Assembly (NCBI GenBank): GCA_965248035.1
Contig: OZ252054.1
Span: forward strand, 2,370,620 to 2,434,619
Reading direction: 5' to 3'
Length of the DNA: 64,000 bases
Origin: BJGV01 sp964194745
GTDB lineage: Bacteria; Pseudomonadota; Gammaproteobacteria; Burkholderiales; Nitrosomonadaceae
Numbering within the stretch: position 1 is the first letter of the stretch; each line of letters begins with the position of its first letter. The translations under genes were made by a program, and so were the position numbers. Shown here piece by piece: positions 56,253 to 64,000 of the stretch. Below the pieces are notes generated by a model, which was not told the origin of the DNA, searched no databases, and saw only the letters and a list, made by a program, of their open reading frames with translations.

Positions 56253-57785
56253 CTATCCCTGAGGATTCGTTCTTTCCAGCTTACTGTGCAGCTTATTGAG
56301 TGCACTGAGGAAAGCTTTGGCAGAGGCTACGACAATATCAGTATCTGCTCCGTGACCGTTGACGATACGCCCTGATTTTTGCAGCCGCACGGTTACTTCT
56401 CCCTGAGAATCAGAACCGCTAGTGATGTTATTAACCGAATACAATTGTAAATCAGCGCCACTGGAAAGAATCTTTTCAATTGCTCGGAAAGTGGCATCCA
56501 CCGGCCCACTACCGTCTGATTCTGCACGTATCTCCTTGCCTTCTTCAGCGATAACTACATTGGCGTACGGAGTTTCACCAGTTTCACTATGTGCGGTCAA
56601 GGATAGAAGCTTGTAGTGTTCCTGTAACGTCATGGTTTCGTCTGAAACTAGCGCATGCAAATCCTCATCGAAGATATCGTGCTTTTTGTCGGCCAGTTCT
56701 TTGAAACGCATGAACGTGGTATTAAGTACTTCTTCTGATCCCAGTTCGATACCAAGTTCAGTCAAACGGTTGCGAAAGGCGCTGCGTCCAGAGTGTTTTC
56801 CCAACGTTAATTTGTTTGCGCCCCAGCCGACATCTTCGGCACGCATAATTTCGTACGTTTCACGGTGTTTGAGTACGCCATCTTGGTGTATGCCAGCTTC
56901 ATGTGCAAAAGCATTCGCACCGACGATGGCTTTATTAGGTTGTACTGGAAAGCCGGTAATGCCCGAAACAAGTTTGCTGGCTGGAACGATGTGAGTAGCA
57001 TTTATACGCGTGTCACAAGGAAATAAATCCTGGCGAGTGCGCACTGCCATCACTATTTCCTCAAGAGAGGCATTGCCTGCGCGCTCGCCCAGACCATTAA
57101 TGGTGCACTCAACCTGTCGTGCTCCGTTCATTACCGCTGATAAAGAATTAGCGACTGCTAGGCCCAGATCGTTGTGGCAATGTGTTGAGAATGTTGCCTT
57201 GTCAGAATTGGGTATGCGTTCACGTAGGGTGCGTATGAGCTTACCGAATTGTTCCGGCATAGTGTAACCTACAGTGTCAGGAATATTGAGGGTGGTTGCT
57301 CCAGTCTTGATAACCGCCTCTAGTACACGACAAAGAAAATCAATGTCTGAGCGACCCGCGTCCTCAGGAGAAAATTCCACGTTGTCAGTATATTGGCTCG
57401 CCCATTTCACAGCTTTTACGGCTTGCTCCAACACTTGGTCAGGAGACATGCGTAGTTTCCTCTCCATGTGAATTGGTGAGGTAGCAATAAAAGTATGTAT
57501 ACGTGCTGAATTTGCACCCTTTAAAGCTTCACCGGCACGGTTGATATCTTCCTTAGTGGCACGAGCTAATCCACACACGGTGCTATCTTTAATAGCATCA
57601 GCCACCGCTTTCACCGCTTTGAAATCACCGTTCGAAGCAGCCGGGAATCCCGCCTCAATAATGTCGACCAGCATACGTTCTAGTTGTCGTGCAATACGAA
57701 CCTTTTCTTCCTTGGTCATAGACGCGCCGGGACTTTGCTCACCATCACGCAAAGTCGTATCAAAAATAATCAAATGATCTTTCAT
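56253..57785 (-). CDS. leuA: 2-isopropylmalate synthase
   Basis: 510 residues. Catalytic barrel with FDTTLRDGEQSPGASM and STHCHNDLGLAVANSL, C-terminal regulatory domain for leucine feedback (about 385-510). First step of leucine synthesis. GGAGAAAG precedes the ATG. A Leu-rich leader ORF lies 110 bp upstream. Confidence 0.96.
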   Translation of the reverse strand: MKDHLIIFDTTLRDGEQSPGASMTKEEKVRIARQLERMLVDIIEAGFPAASNGDFKAVKAVADAIKDSTVCGLARATKEDINRAGEALKGANSARIHTFIATSPIHMERKLRMSPDQVLEQAVKAVKWASQYTDNVEFSPEDAGRSDIDFLCRVLEAVIKTGATTLNIPDTVGYTMPEQFGKLIRTLRERIPNSDKATFSTHCHNDLGLAVANSLSAVMNGARQVECTINGLGERAGNASLEEIVMAVRTRQDLFPCDTRINATHIVPASKLVSGITGFPVQPNKAIVGANAFAHEAGIHQDGVLKHRETYEIMRAEDVGWGANKLTLGKHSGRSAFRNRLTELGIELGSEEVLNTTFMRFKELADKKHDIFDEDLHALVSDETMTLQEHYKLLSLTAHSETGETPYANVVIAEEGKEIRAESDGSGPVDATFRAIEKILSSGADLQLYSVNNITSGSDSQGEVTVRLQKSGRIVNGHGADTDIVVASAKAFLSALNKLHSKLERTNPQG

Positions 57786-57839
57786 TCTTTCTCCATCATA
57801 GATCTATTATATATAGAAAAAATACTTGAGTTGAAATAC

Positions 57840-57860
57840 AGAATCTGCAAAGCAGATTCT
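57840..57860 (-). promoter_or_regulatory. Hairpin in the leuA leader
   Basis: A perfect 9-bp stem AGAATCTGC/GCAGATTCT with a 3-nt loop, between the leader peptide and leuA. It is followed on the minus strand by GTATTTC and, further on, a T6 run at a distance. It could be the attenuator stem of the leader system, though the U tract directly behind is weak. Confidence 0.5.
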
Positions 57861-57892
57861 GCTGGACAACACTTTGGAAGAAGTTGTAGTAG

Positions 57893-57979
57893 TCAGCGCA
57901 CGGGGCGCAGTAGCATCCCTGCTAGGAGTAGCAAGCTATGTGGAGGATAAAACCAAGAATGGTCATTAATTCGCTTCAT
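57893..57979 (-). CDS. leuL: Leu leader peptide (attenuation)
   Basis: A 28-codon ORF with ATG 57979 and TGA 57893, ending SLLLLAGMLLRPVR: six leucines in ten residues, in five different codon contexts (TTG, CTA, CTC, CTA, then CTA, CTG). It sits 107 bp upstream of leuA and is followed by a hairpin. Ribosome stalling at Leu codons would control readthrough, as in classical amino-acid attenuation. No strong ribosome site is visible. Not a known annotation to me; inference from position and composition. Confidence 0.6.
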   Translation of the reverse strand: MKRINDHSWFYPPHSLLLLAGMLLRPVR

Positions 57980-58026
57980 GGGATTAAATATAAATGGTTT
58001 TTTCTGTTTACGCAACAGAGAATGGG

Positions 58027-58800
58027 TCAGGTCTTCTGTGTTTTGGTAAGTTTCATCTTCTTATATTTCCGCCACAACCACATGACGTAGCCAGATAATG
58101 CGTAAAGCATGAACAAACAGAACAGTACAGCTGGTGGGTCGCTTGGAATCAGCACAAAAAAGAACAGAGCTAGCAACAACACGGTTATGAATGGTACGCT
58201 TTTGTGTAAATTTATTTCCTTACCACTGTAAAAGGGAAGGTTGCTAACCATAGTAAAACCTGCAAACACCGTGATGCTCCATGCTAGCCACCTGATGTCT
58301 GGTCCCTCTATTTTAAAATCTAGCATTACCCAAACCAGCCCTGCAACCAGAGCAGCAGCAGCGGGACTAGGTAAACCTTGGAAAAATCGTTTGTCTACTG
58401 CCCCTGTTTTTGAGTTAAAACGCGCAAGACGTAACGCGGCACAGGCGCAATAAATAAAAGCTGCAATCCAACCCCACTTTCCCATGCCCTTCAAAGCCCA
58501 TTCATATATGACCAGTGCAGGGGCGGCACCGAATGAAATCATGTCGGATAAGCTGTCGTATTCAGCTCCAAATTCGCTCTGGGTATGAGTGAGTCGTGCT
58601 ACTCGTCCATCCAGTCCGTCCAGCACCATAGCGATGAAAATAGCTACTGCGGAATGCTCAAAACGCCCATTCATTGCTTGCACGATGGCATAGAACCCAG
58701 CAAATAACGCTGCGGTAGTAAACAGATTGGGGAGCAAATAAATGCCCCGTCGCCGCAGATTGGATTTAAACATTGTGCGAGGTTGGTTAGGGTCGTACAT
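58027..58800 (-). CDS. pssA: CDP-diacylglycerol-serine O-phosphatidyltransferase
   Basis: 257 residues, type II membrane CDP-alcohol phosphatidyltransferase. The signature DGLDGRVARLTHTQSEFGAEYDSLSD holds DGx2ARx8Gx3Dx3D (about 61-85). Six or more membrane helices. Makes phosphatidylserine for psd next to it. Confidence 0.94.
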   Translation of the reverse strand: MYDPNQPRTMFKSNLRRRGIYLLPNLFTTAALFAGFYAIVQAMNGRFEHSAVAIFIAMVLDGLDGRVARLTHTQSEFGAEYDSLSDMISFGAAPALVIYEWALKGMGKWGWIAAFIYCACAALRLARFNSKTGAVDKRFFQGLPSPAAAALVAGLVWVMLDFKIEGPDIRWLAWSITVFAGFTMVSNLPFYSGKEINLHKSVPFITVLLLALFFFVLIPSDPPAVLFCLFMLYALSGYVMWLWRKYKKMKLTKTQKT

Positions 58801-58912
58801 TAACTTTGTGTATTACTCTTAAGAGATACCGATGCATGGTAAACCGTTACGATAGGATGGTAAACAGGAGATAGCGATCAGAGAAGGGCGAATGATAGGG
58901 TCACTGCCGGTA

Positions 58913-59557
58913 TTATTGGGCAAATTCTGCTAGTATAGTAAGTGTTGCATAAACTTTGTCTCCTATAGTTACTTTGATTTCAGTGTTAAGTGGGAGATAA
59001 ACGTCTACTCTTGAGCCGAAACGGATAAAACCGAAACGCTGGCCGCGTGTAAGATAGTCGCCAGTTTTCACATGGCATAGAATACGTTTTGCAATCAATC
59101 CAGCGACTTGAACACACGTTATATCAAGGCCGTTATCAGTTTTTATCCATAGAGCATTACGTTCATTTTCCAGAGAGGCCTTAGGTAGTTTAGCGTTGAT
59201 ATACTTGCCAGGGAAATACCATTCGTTACGCACTTCCCCATCCACTGGGCTGCGGTTGGAATGAACATTGAAAACATTCATAAATACGCTTACCTTTATG
59301 GCATCACGTTTGAGATAAGGATCTTGTACACTTTCCACTGCAACTATTCTGCCATCAGCTGGCGATAGTACAGCATTAGTTTTTTGCGGCACAACACGTG
59401 GTGGGTCACGAAAAAATTGTAAAACGAAGAATGCAATTAGCCAAAATGGTATTGCCCAAATCCAGCCAGCAAGAATATTAACTAGTGCTGCAATAACAAC
59501 TGTTCCTATGATAAAGGGCCAGCCTTCACGGGCAAAAAAGGGATGAGGGTAATTCAT
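58913..59557 (-). CDS. psd: Phosphatidylserine decarboxylase proenzyme
   Basis: 214 residues, the short type. Self-cleavage at the Gly-Ser of IRFGSRVDVYLP (about residue 180) forms the pyruvoyl group. Two N-terminal membrane helices. Converts phosphatidylserine to phosphatidylethanolamine. Confidence 0.93.
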   Translation of the reverse strand: MNYPHPFFAREGWPFIIGTVVIAALVNILAGWIWAIPFWLIAFFVLQFFRDPPRVVPQKTNAVLSPADGRIVAVESVQDPYLKRDAIKVSVFMNVFNVHSNRSPVDGEVRNEWYFPGKYINAKLPKASLENERNALWIKTDNGLDITCVQVAGLIAKRILCHVKTGDYLTRGQRFGFIRFGSRVDVYLPLNTEIKVTIGDKVYATLTILAEFAQ

Positions 59558-59647
59558 CAGGATATGAATAGTGATTGGTGGTATTCTGTATTGCAGCGGG
59601 TTCTACATTCTATATTTCATGTTCCACACATTATCTGTTACTTCACA

Positions 59648-60664
59648 CTAATTCTTTTTTTGGTCAACCAGCTTGTTCTTTTTGATCCATGGCATCATGC
59701 TGCGCAGTTGCGCTCCGATTACTTCGATCTGATGTTCAGAGGCTAGACGGCGGCTGGCTTTAAGCATAGGCGCGCCAGCTTGGTTTTCCAATATAAATTC
59801 GCGAGCATATTCGCCAGTCTGAATTTCACGTAGAATCTTACGCATTTCAGCACGAGTCTCGTTATTAACAATGCGTGGACCACGTGAAATATCGCCATAT
59901 TCAGCATTATTAGAAATGGAATAACGCATGTTGGCAATACCCCCTTCATAGATTAAATCCACTATCAACTTCACTTCGTGCAGGCATTCGAAATAGGCCA
60001 TTTCCGGTGCGTATCCCGCCTCTACTAGAGTCTCAAAACCTGTTTGAATCAGGGAGGTAAGCCCCCCACATAGCACTACCTGTTCGCCGAACAAATCAGT
60101 TTCAGTTTCCTCGCGGAAGTTAGTTTCGATCACTCCTCCACGTGTACCGCCGTTGGCTGCAGCATAGGACAGTGCCAAGTTACGAGCTTTGCCGGATTTG
60201 TTTTGATGCACAGCGATGAGTGAAGGCACGCCACCACCCTGTATATAGGTTGAGCGTACAAGATGACCGGGCCCCTTAGGTGCAATCATAATCACATCGA
60301 GGTCATCGCGTGGCGACACCTGGCCGTAGTGGATATTAAAGCCATGGGCGAATGCAAGTGTTGCTGCCTTCTTGAGATTGGGCTCAATCTCTGACTTGTA
60401 AACAGCAGCGATCTTCTCGTCGGGTAACAGAAGCATTACAATGTCCGCACCCTTAACGGCTTCAGCGATTCCCTTAACAGTGAGACCAGCCTTCTTTGCC
60501 TTGCTCCAGGATGCGCCGTCCTTACGTAGGCCAACGGTGACTTTTACTCCAGAGTCATTAAGGTTATTAGCGTGAGCATGTCCCTGTGAGCCATAACCCA
60601 CAATGGTGACTTTTTTTCTTTTGATGAGTGACAAATCAGCGTCTTTATCGTAATAAACCTTCAT
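59648..60664 (-). CDS. ilvC: Ketol-acid reductoisomerase (NADP+)
   Basis: 338 residues, class I. NADPH loop VGYGSQGHAHANNLNDSG, magnesium ligands in LFGEQVVLCGGL and ECLHEVKLIVDLI. Second common step of valine and isoleucine synthesis. Follows ilvN. Confidence 0.97.
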   Translation of the reverse strand: MKVYYDKDADLSLIKRKKVTIVGYGSQGHAHANNLNDSGVKVTVGLRKDGASWSKAKKAGLTVKGIAEAVKGADIVMLLLPDEKIAAVYKSEIEPNLKKAATLAFAHGFNIHYGQVSPRDDLDVIMIAPKGPGHLVRSTYIQGGGVPSLIAVHQNKSGKARNLALSYAAANGGTRGGVIETNFREETETDLFGEQVVLCGGLTSLIQTGFETLVEAGYAPEMAYFECLHEVKLIVDLIYEGGIANMRYSISNNAEYGDISRGPRIVNNETRAEMRKILREIQTGEYAREFILENQAGAPMLKASRRLASEHQIEVIGAQLRSMMPWIKKNKLVDQKKN

Positions 60665-60755
60665 AAATTTCCTTTCCGATTTAATTGGGAGTAAGTACTG
60701 GCGGCTAGTTGATCAGGGGCAGAAAAGTCTTATCCCATACTCATGTTGGGTCTAA

Positions 60756-61247
60756 CTATACTTTCAATATTCGTTCACCACGACCAATTCCAGAAGCACC
60801 AGTACGAACTGTTTCCAGAATCGTATTGCGTTTCATGCTGTCGAGAAATGCGTCGAGTTTTGAACCAATACCAGTCAATTCTATAGTATATGATTTGTCT
60901 GTAACATCAACAATGCGGCCGTGAAAAATATCAGTTGTACCTTTTATCTCCTTGCGGTCCTTACCTATGGCGCGTACTTTCACTAGCATCAACTCGCACT
61001 CAATATGATCTCCATCGCTTAAATCTATTATTTTTACTACATCGATCAATTTATTCAACTGCTTGGTGATTTGTTCGACTACATCATCTGAACCAATAGT
61101 AACTAGAGTCATACGTGACAGAGTGGGATCCTCGGTAGGTGCAACAGAGAGCGATTCAATATTATAGCCTCGTGCCGAGAACAGGCCAGCCACACGTGAT
61201 AAAGCACCGGCTTCGTTTTCCATCAACAAGGAAATAATATGTCGCAT
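60756..61247 (-). CDS. ilvN: Acetolactate synthase small subunit
   Basis: 163 residues. ACT domain MRHIISLLMENEAGALSRVAG then LFSARGYNIESL; confers valine feedback control. Starts 2 bp after ilvB. The ilvH name is also used for this type. Confidence 0.95.
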   Translation of the reverse strand: MRHIISLLMENEAGALSRVAGLFSARGYNIESLSVAPTEDPTLSRMTLVTIGSDDVVEQITKQLNKLIDVVKIIDLSDGDHIECELMLVKVRAIGKDRKEIKGTTDIFHGRIVDVTDKSYTIELTGIGSKLDAFLDSMKRNTILETVRTGASGIGRGERILKV

Positions 61248-61249
61248 CT

Positions 61250-62956
61250 TTATACCAAAATCATTTCAGAGAGGCCTTTTCCTCCAGGTACCATAGGAAA
61301 TACGTTTTCGGTTTGATCGGTAATGAAGTCCATGAATACTAGCCTGTTTTTGAGCTTGAATGCTTCCTTAAATGCGTCTTCTATGTCGTTTGGCTGTTCA
61401 ATTTCCATTCCTACATGACCATAGCTTTCAGCCAGTTTGACAAAGTTTGGAAGCGCATCCACATATGATTCAGCGTAGCGATTGCCGTGGAAAAATTCTT
61501 GCCATTGACGTACCATGCCCATATAGCGATTATTGAGGTTAACAATCTTTAGTGGCAGGTTATATTGCTTGCAGGTTGATAATTCCTGAATACACATCTG
61601 TATACTGGCTTCGCCTGTGATACAGGCCACTGTACTTTTGGGGTTAGCAAACTGCACACCCATGGCTGCTGGCAGACCAAATCCCATAGTTCCCAACCCG
61701 CCAGAATTAATCCAACGCCGAGGCTTGTCGAATTTGTAGAACTGTGCTGCCCACATCTGATGTTGACCTACGTCTGAGGTGATGAAAGCATTGCCCTTGG
61801 TTACCTTGTAAAGTTTCTCAACTACCATTTGTGGCTTGATTATGGGGCTTTTTCGGTCATACTTAAGGCAATCTCGTGAACGCCACTCATCAATTTGTGC
61901 CCACCATGATTTGAGTGCCACCCGCTTGGTTTTCTCTTTACTGGTCTTTAGCAGCTTAATAAGCACGTCGAGCACTTCAGAAACACTGCCAACAATGGGC
62001 ACATCCACCTTGACGCGTTTGGAAATAGATGAAGGGTCAATGTCAATGTGTATGATTTTTCTTTCTTTGTTGAAAAAATGTTTAGGGTTACCAATCACAC
62101 GGTCATCAAAGCGTGCGCCAATTGCTATCAGTACGTCACAATGCTGCATTGCCATATTTGCTTCATAAGTACCGTGCATTCCCAACATACCGACAAATTG
62201 TTTGTCAGTCGCAGGATAGCCGCCTAGTCCCATCAATGTATTCGTACAAGGAAAATTTAGCATCTGCACAAGATTCGTAAGTTGCGTGGTTGCGTTGCTC
62301 AGTATCACCCCACCACCGGTATAGACCATCGGTCGTTTTGAGCTCAATATTAGTTGCATTGCTTTTTTGAGCTGTCCTGGATGTCCCTTACTGGTAGGAT
62401 TATAGGAGCGCATAGTCACACTGCTAGGATAGGAAAATTTCGTTTTTTCCTGACTCACGTCCTTAGGTATATCTACCAATACTGGCCCGGGACGCCCAGT
62501 TGAGCAGATATAGAATGCTTTCTTGATGGTAGTAGCTAGCTCTGTAATATCTTTTACCAGGAAATTATGCTTGACACAGGGGCGTGTGATACCCACTGTA
62601 TCAACTTCCTGAAACGCGTCTAGACCAATTGCAGGGGTTGGCACTTGTCCACTAATAATGACCATTGGAATTGAATCCATGTGGGCGGTAGCAATACCGG
62701 TAACGGCGTTGGTTACGCCGGGGCCAGATGTTACCAATGCAACTCCTACTTTGTTGCTGGAGCGTGCATACCCATCTGCCGCGTGTATCGCCGCTTGCTC
62801 ATGACGTACTAGTATGTGTTTGACCTTGTTCTGCTTGAACAATTCGTCATATATGAACAGTACCGCGCCGCCAGGATAGCCAAAGATAAAATCTACTTTT
62901 TCTTCCTGTAAACAGCGTATCGTGATTTCAGCACCCGTTAATTCTTCTGTACCCAT
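61250..62956 (-). CDS. ilvB: Acetolactate synthase large subunit
   Basis: 568 residues from ATG 62956 (GTG 62986 is less likely; GGGA lies upstream of the chosen ATG). Thiamine diphosphate glutamate in LVRHEQAAIHAADGYAR; cofactor-binding segment GEASIQMCIQELSTCKQYNLP. The usual GDGSF...N motif reads GEASIQM...N here, with Glu for the metal-binding Asp, seen at 'CITGEASIQMC'. Makes acetolactate from pyruvate. The ilvI name is also used. Confidence 0.95.
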   Translation of the reverse strand: MGTEELTGAEITIRCLQEEKVDFIFGYPGGAVLFIYDELFKQNKVKHILVRHEQAAIHAADGYARSSNKVGVALVTSGPGVTNAVTGIATAHMDSIPMVIISGQVPTPAIGLDAFQEVDTVGITRPCVKHNFLVKDITELATTIKKAFYICSTGRPGPVLVDIPKDVSQEKTKFSYPSSVTMRSYNPTSKGHPGQLKKAMQLILSSKRPMVYTGGGVILSNATTQLTNLVQMLNFPCTNTLMGLGGYPATDKQFVGMLGMHGTYEANMAMQHCDVLIAIGARFDDRVIGNPKHFFNKERKIIHIDIDPSSISKRVKVDVPIVGSVSEVLDVLIKLLKTSKEKTKRVALKSWWAQIDEWRSRDCLKYDRKSPIIKPQMVVEKLYKVTKGNAFITSDVGQHQMWAAQFYKFDKPRRWINSGGLGTMGFGLPAAMGVQFANPKSTVACITGEASIQMCIQELSTCKQYNLPLKIVNLNNRYMGMVRQWQEFFHGNRYAESYVDALPNFVKLAESYGHVGMEIEQPNDIEDAFKEAFKLKNRLVFMDFITDQTENVFPMVPGGKGLSEMILV

Positions 62957-63440
62957 TCTTTGTTGTTTCCCTACGTTGAGTACCACAAATAATAAATAGA
63001 ACGCTGAACAGTAGCGGTTACCTGACTTTTGGTCAAGCCCTTGTTAGCTGTTGCCTTCTATACTGTCTCTAGTTTCATTCGCGTTCTTTTGGTAGTCACC
63101 ATCGTGATTGTCTTAGATTGTCTTGTATGGGTTTGTCAGTAGATGAGGTTTATTGCCTCAGTATTTGAGGGGCGGGCATGAAATAGGGGAGCAAATGTTT
63201 CCATTAACACCTGAAATGATCACGTGAGTTAGAGTTACTTGCGCGTGCCGATACCGTTTGTTTTGGACTGATGTCGTTTTTTAGGATTTTAAACTCAGAA
63301 CGCTCAGAACGGATAAGTGGTTCATCTATTTTCTATTTAAATACTAAAGCCAAAAAAATTGGCACATTACTTGAGAATTCACCCTGTTAAAGAGTAAAAT
63401 AGCGCGTTTTCGTATTAAGCATTTAAATTGGAGAGCACGC
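62957..63440. other. Divergent region ilvB/rpsO
   Basis: 484 bp without a gene. I looked for an Ile/Val/Leu-rich leader peptide before ilvB and found none. The rpsO promoter candidate is at 63371. Confidence 0.6.
63371..63400 (+). promoter_or_regulatory. Putative rpsO promoter
   Basis: TTGAGA, 18-bp spacer, TAAAAT, about 40 bp before the rpsO ATG, which has GGAGAG upstream. Confidence 0.45.
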
Positions 63441-63710
63441 ATGCCCGTCACAACCGATAAAAAAGCGCAGGTAGTGCGCGACTATCAAAGAGCCGCTGGA
63501 GATACTGGTTCCCCGGAAGTACAGGTGGCTTTATTGACTACCCGTATCAACGATTTGACTGGTCATTTCAAGGTTCACGTTAAGGACCATCATTCTCGTC
63601 GTGGTTTATTACGCATGGTGAATCGCCGCCGCAAGTTGCTCGATTATCTGAAGCGCAGCAGCGATGATGCCTATCGTAAGCTGATCGAGCGACTTGGTCT
63701 TCGTAAATAG
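63441..63710 (+). CDS. rpsO: Ribosomal protein S15
   Basis: 89 residues, normal length. DYQRAAGDTGSPEVQVALLT, HFKVHVKDHHSRRGLLRMVN. Binds 16S rRNA in the small subunit. Followed by pnp as in most proteobacteria. Confidence 0.97.
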   Translation: MPVTTDKKAQVVRDYQRAAGDTGSPEVQVALLTTRINDLTGHFKVHVKDHHSRRGLLRMVNRRRKLLDYLKRSSDDAYRKLIERLGLRK

Positions 63711-63851
63711 ATTTTACCTCCTCTGGCTGACTAGACCAGCTGTAAATATTTTAATAATTGATAGTCTTTCAGTGGACGATAGTAATAAACGTTTATGGAC
63801 TAGTCGGAGACGGATCCGAATAAAGATAATCTCATCAGAAAGGACAGTAAA

Positions 63852-64000
63852 TTGAAACCGATCAAGAAAAGTATTGCCTACGGACGCCATCAATTGACGC
63901 TGGAAACCGGGGAGATTGCAAGACAGGCACATGGAGCAGTAATCGTCACAATGGATGACACCGTGGTGTTAGTCACGGTTGTTGGTGAGAAAAATGCCAA
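63852..64000 (+). CDS. pnp: Polynucleotide phosphorylase, N-terminal part
   Basis: The first 49 residues are visible before the right edge: KKSIAYGRHQLTLETGEIAR and GAVIVTMDDTVVLVTVVG, the first RNase PH domain. TTG start with AAAGGA 7-9 nt upstream. 3'-to-5' exoribonuclease of the degradosome. Confidence 0.92.
   Translation, partial: MKPIKKSIAYGRHQLTLETGEIARQAHGAVIVTMDDTVVLVTVVGEKNA

Noticed and set aside
63061..63240. Leader peptide for ilvB
   Set aside because: Short frames are present but none is enriched in Ile, Val or Leu codons, and no terminator-like hairpin follows.
1..64000. CRISPR arrays, rRNA genes, prophage genes
   Set aside because: No regularly spaced repeats, no rRNA sequence and no phage structural genes were seen.

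Overview
The window looks like a chromosomal segment of a betaproteobacterium, most likely of the Nitrosomonas type. This rests on recognised proteins and gene order: hfq-hflX-hflK-hflC-hisZ-purA, ilvB-ilvN-ilvC-psd-pssA-leuA, a permease-less PTS (EIIA-HPr-EI), the Acidithiobacillus-type gshA with gshB, and metX/metW. No 16S or ammonia-oxidation gene is present, so the genus is an inference.

Layout. Positions 1-3085 are an accessory patch: a cut-off SYLF lipoprotein, a beheaded RcnB-like gene, an IS1595-family element (A, 765-2785) with a DNA methyltransferase passenger, and a truncated glutathione S-transferase. A tRNA-Arg, cytochrome c5, apaH, plsC and a PfkB kinase follow. Positions 6.9-12.15 kb hold a glycine cleavage operon (gcvT-gcvH-gcvPA-tpx-gcvPB) behind a tandem glycine riboswitch with a terminator. 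Positions 12.4-31.9 kb hold an MSHA-type pilus/pseudopilus locus: sigma-54 response regulator, mshM, mshL, mshN, mshE, mshG, mshI/J/K-like genes, two prepilin-like genes, a histidine kinase, and a further prepilin behind a sigma-54 promoter. The rest is housekeeping: KefB-type antiporter, glutathione synthesis, PTS, methionine (metX, metW), ampG, xth, pyrE, purA, hisZ, hflCK, hflX, hfq, rppH, proS, a lytic transglycosylase, branched-chain amino acid and phosphatidylethanolamine synthesis, rpsO and the start of pnp.

The most notable object is a second IS1595-family element (B, 20237-23067). It is intact, with 25-bp terminal inverted repeats (24/25 identical) and an 8-bp target duplication TTTGATTA. 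Behind its transposase, in one operon, it carries a gamma-class adenine methyltransferase and a probable restriction endonuclease: a complete candidate restriction-modification system inside a simple insertion sequence. It landed exactly between the stop codon of mshE and the start codon of mshG. Element A has the same transposase-then-methyltransferase layout but a broken transposase, no target duplication and different gene stumps on its two sides.

The pilus locus carries several lesions: an amber codon and a frameshift in the regulator, a stop after the membrane helix of mshM, a G9-tract frameshift in mshL, a three-codon insertion at the Walker B of mshE, a frameshift at the end of the sigma-54-driven prepilin, and the element B insertion. 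Frameshifts also occur in xth and in a DCC-family gene, so indel sequencing error must be excluded before concluding decay or phase variation. A leucine-rich leader peptide upstream of leuA and a nested-stem leader upstream of metX are the main unexplained regulatory signals.
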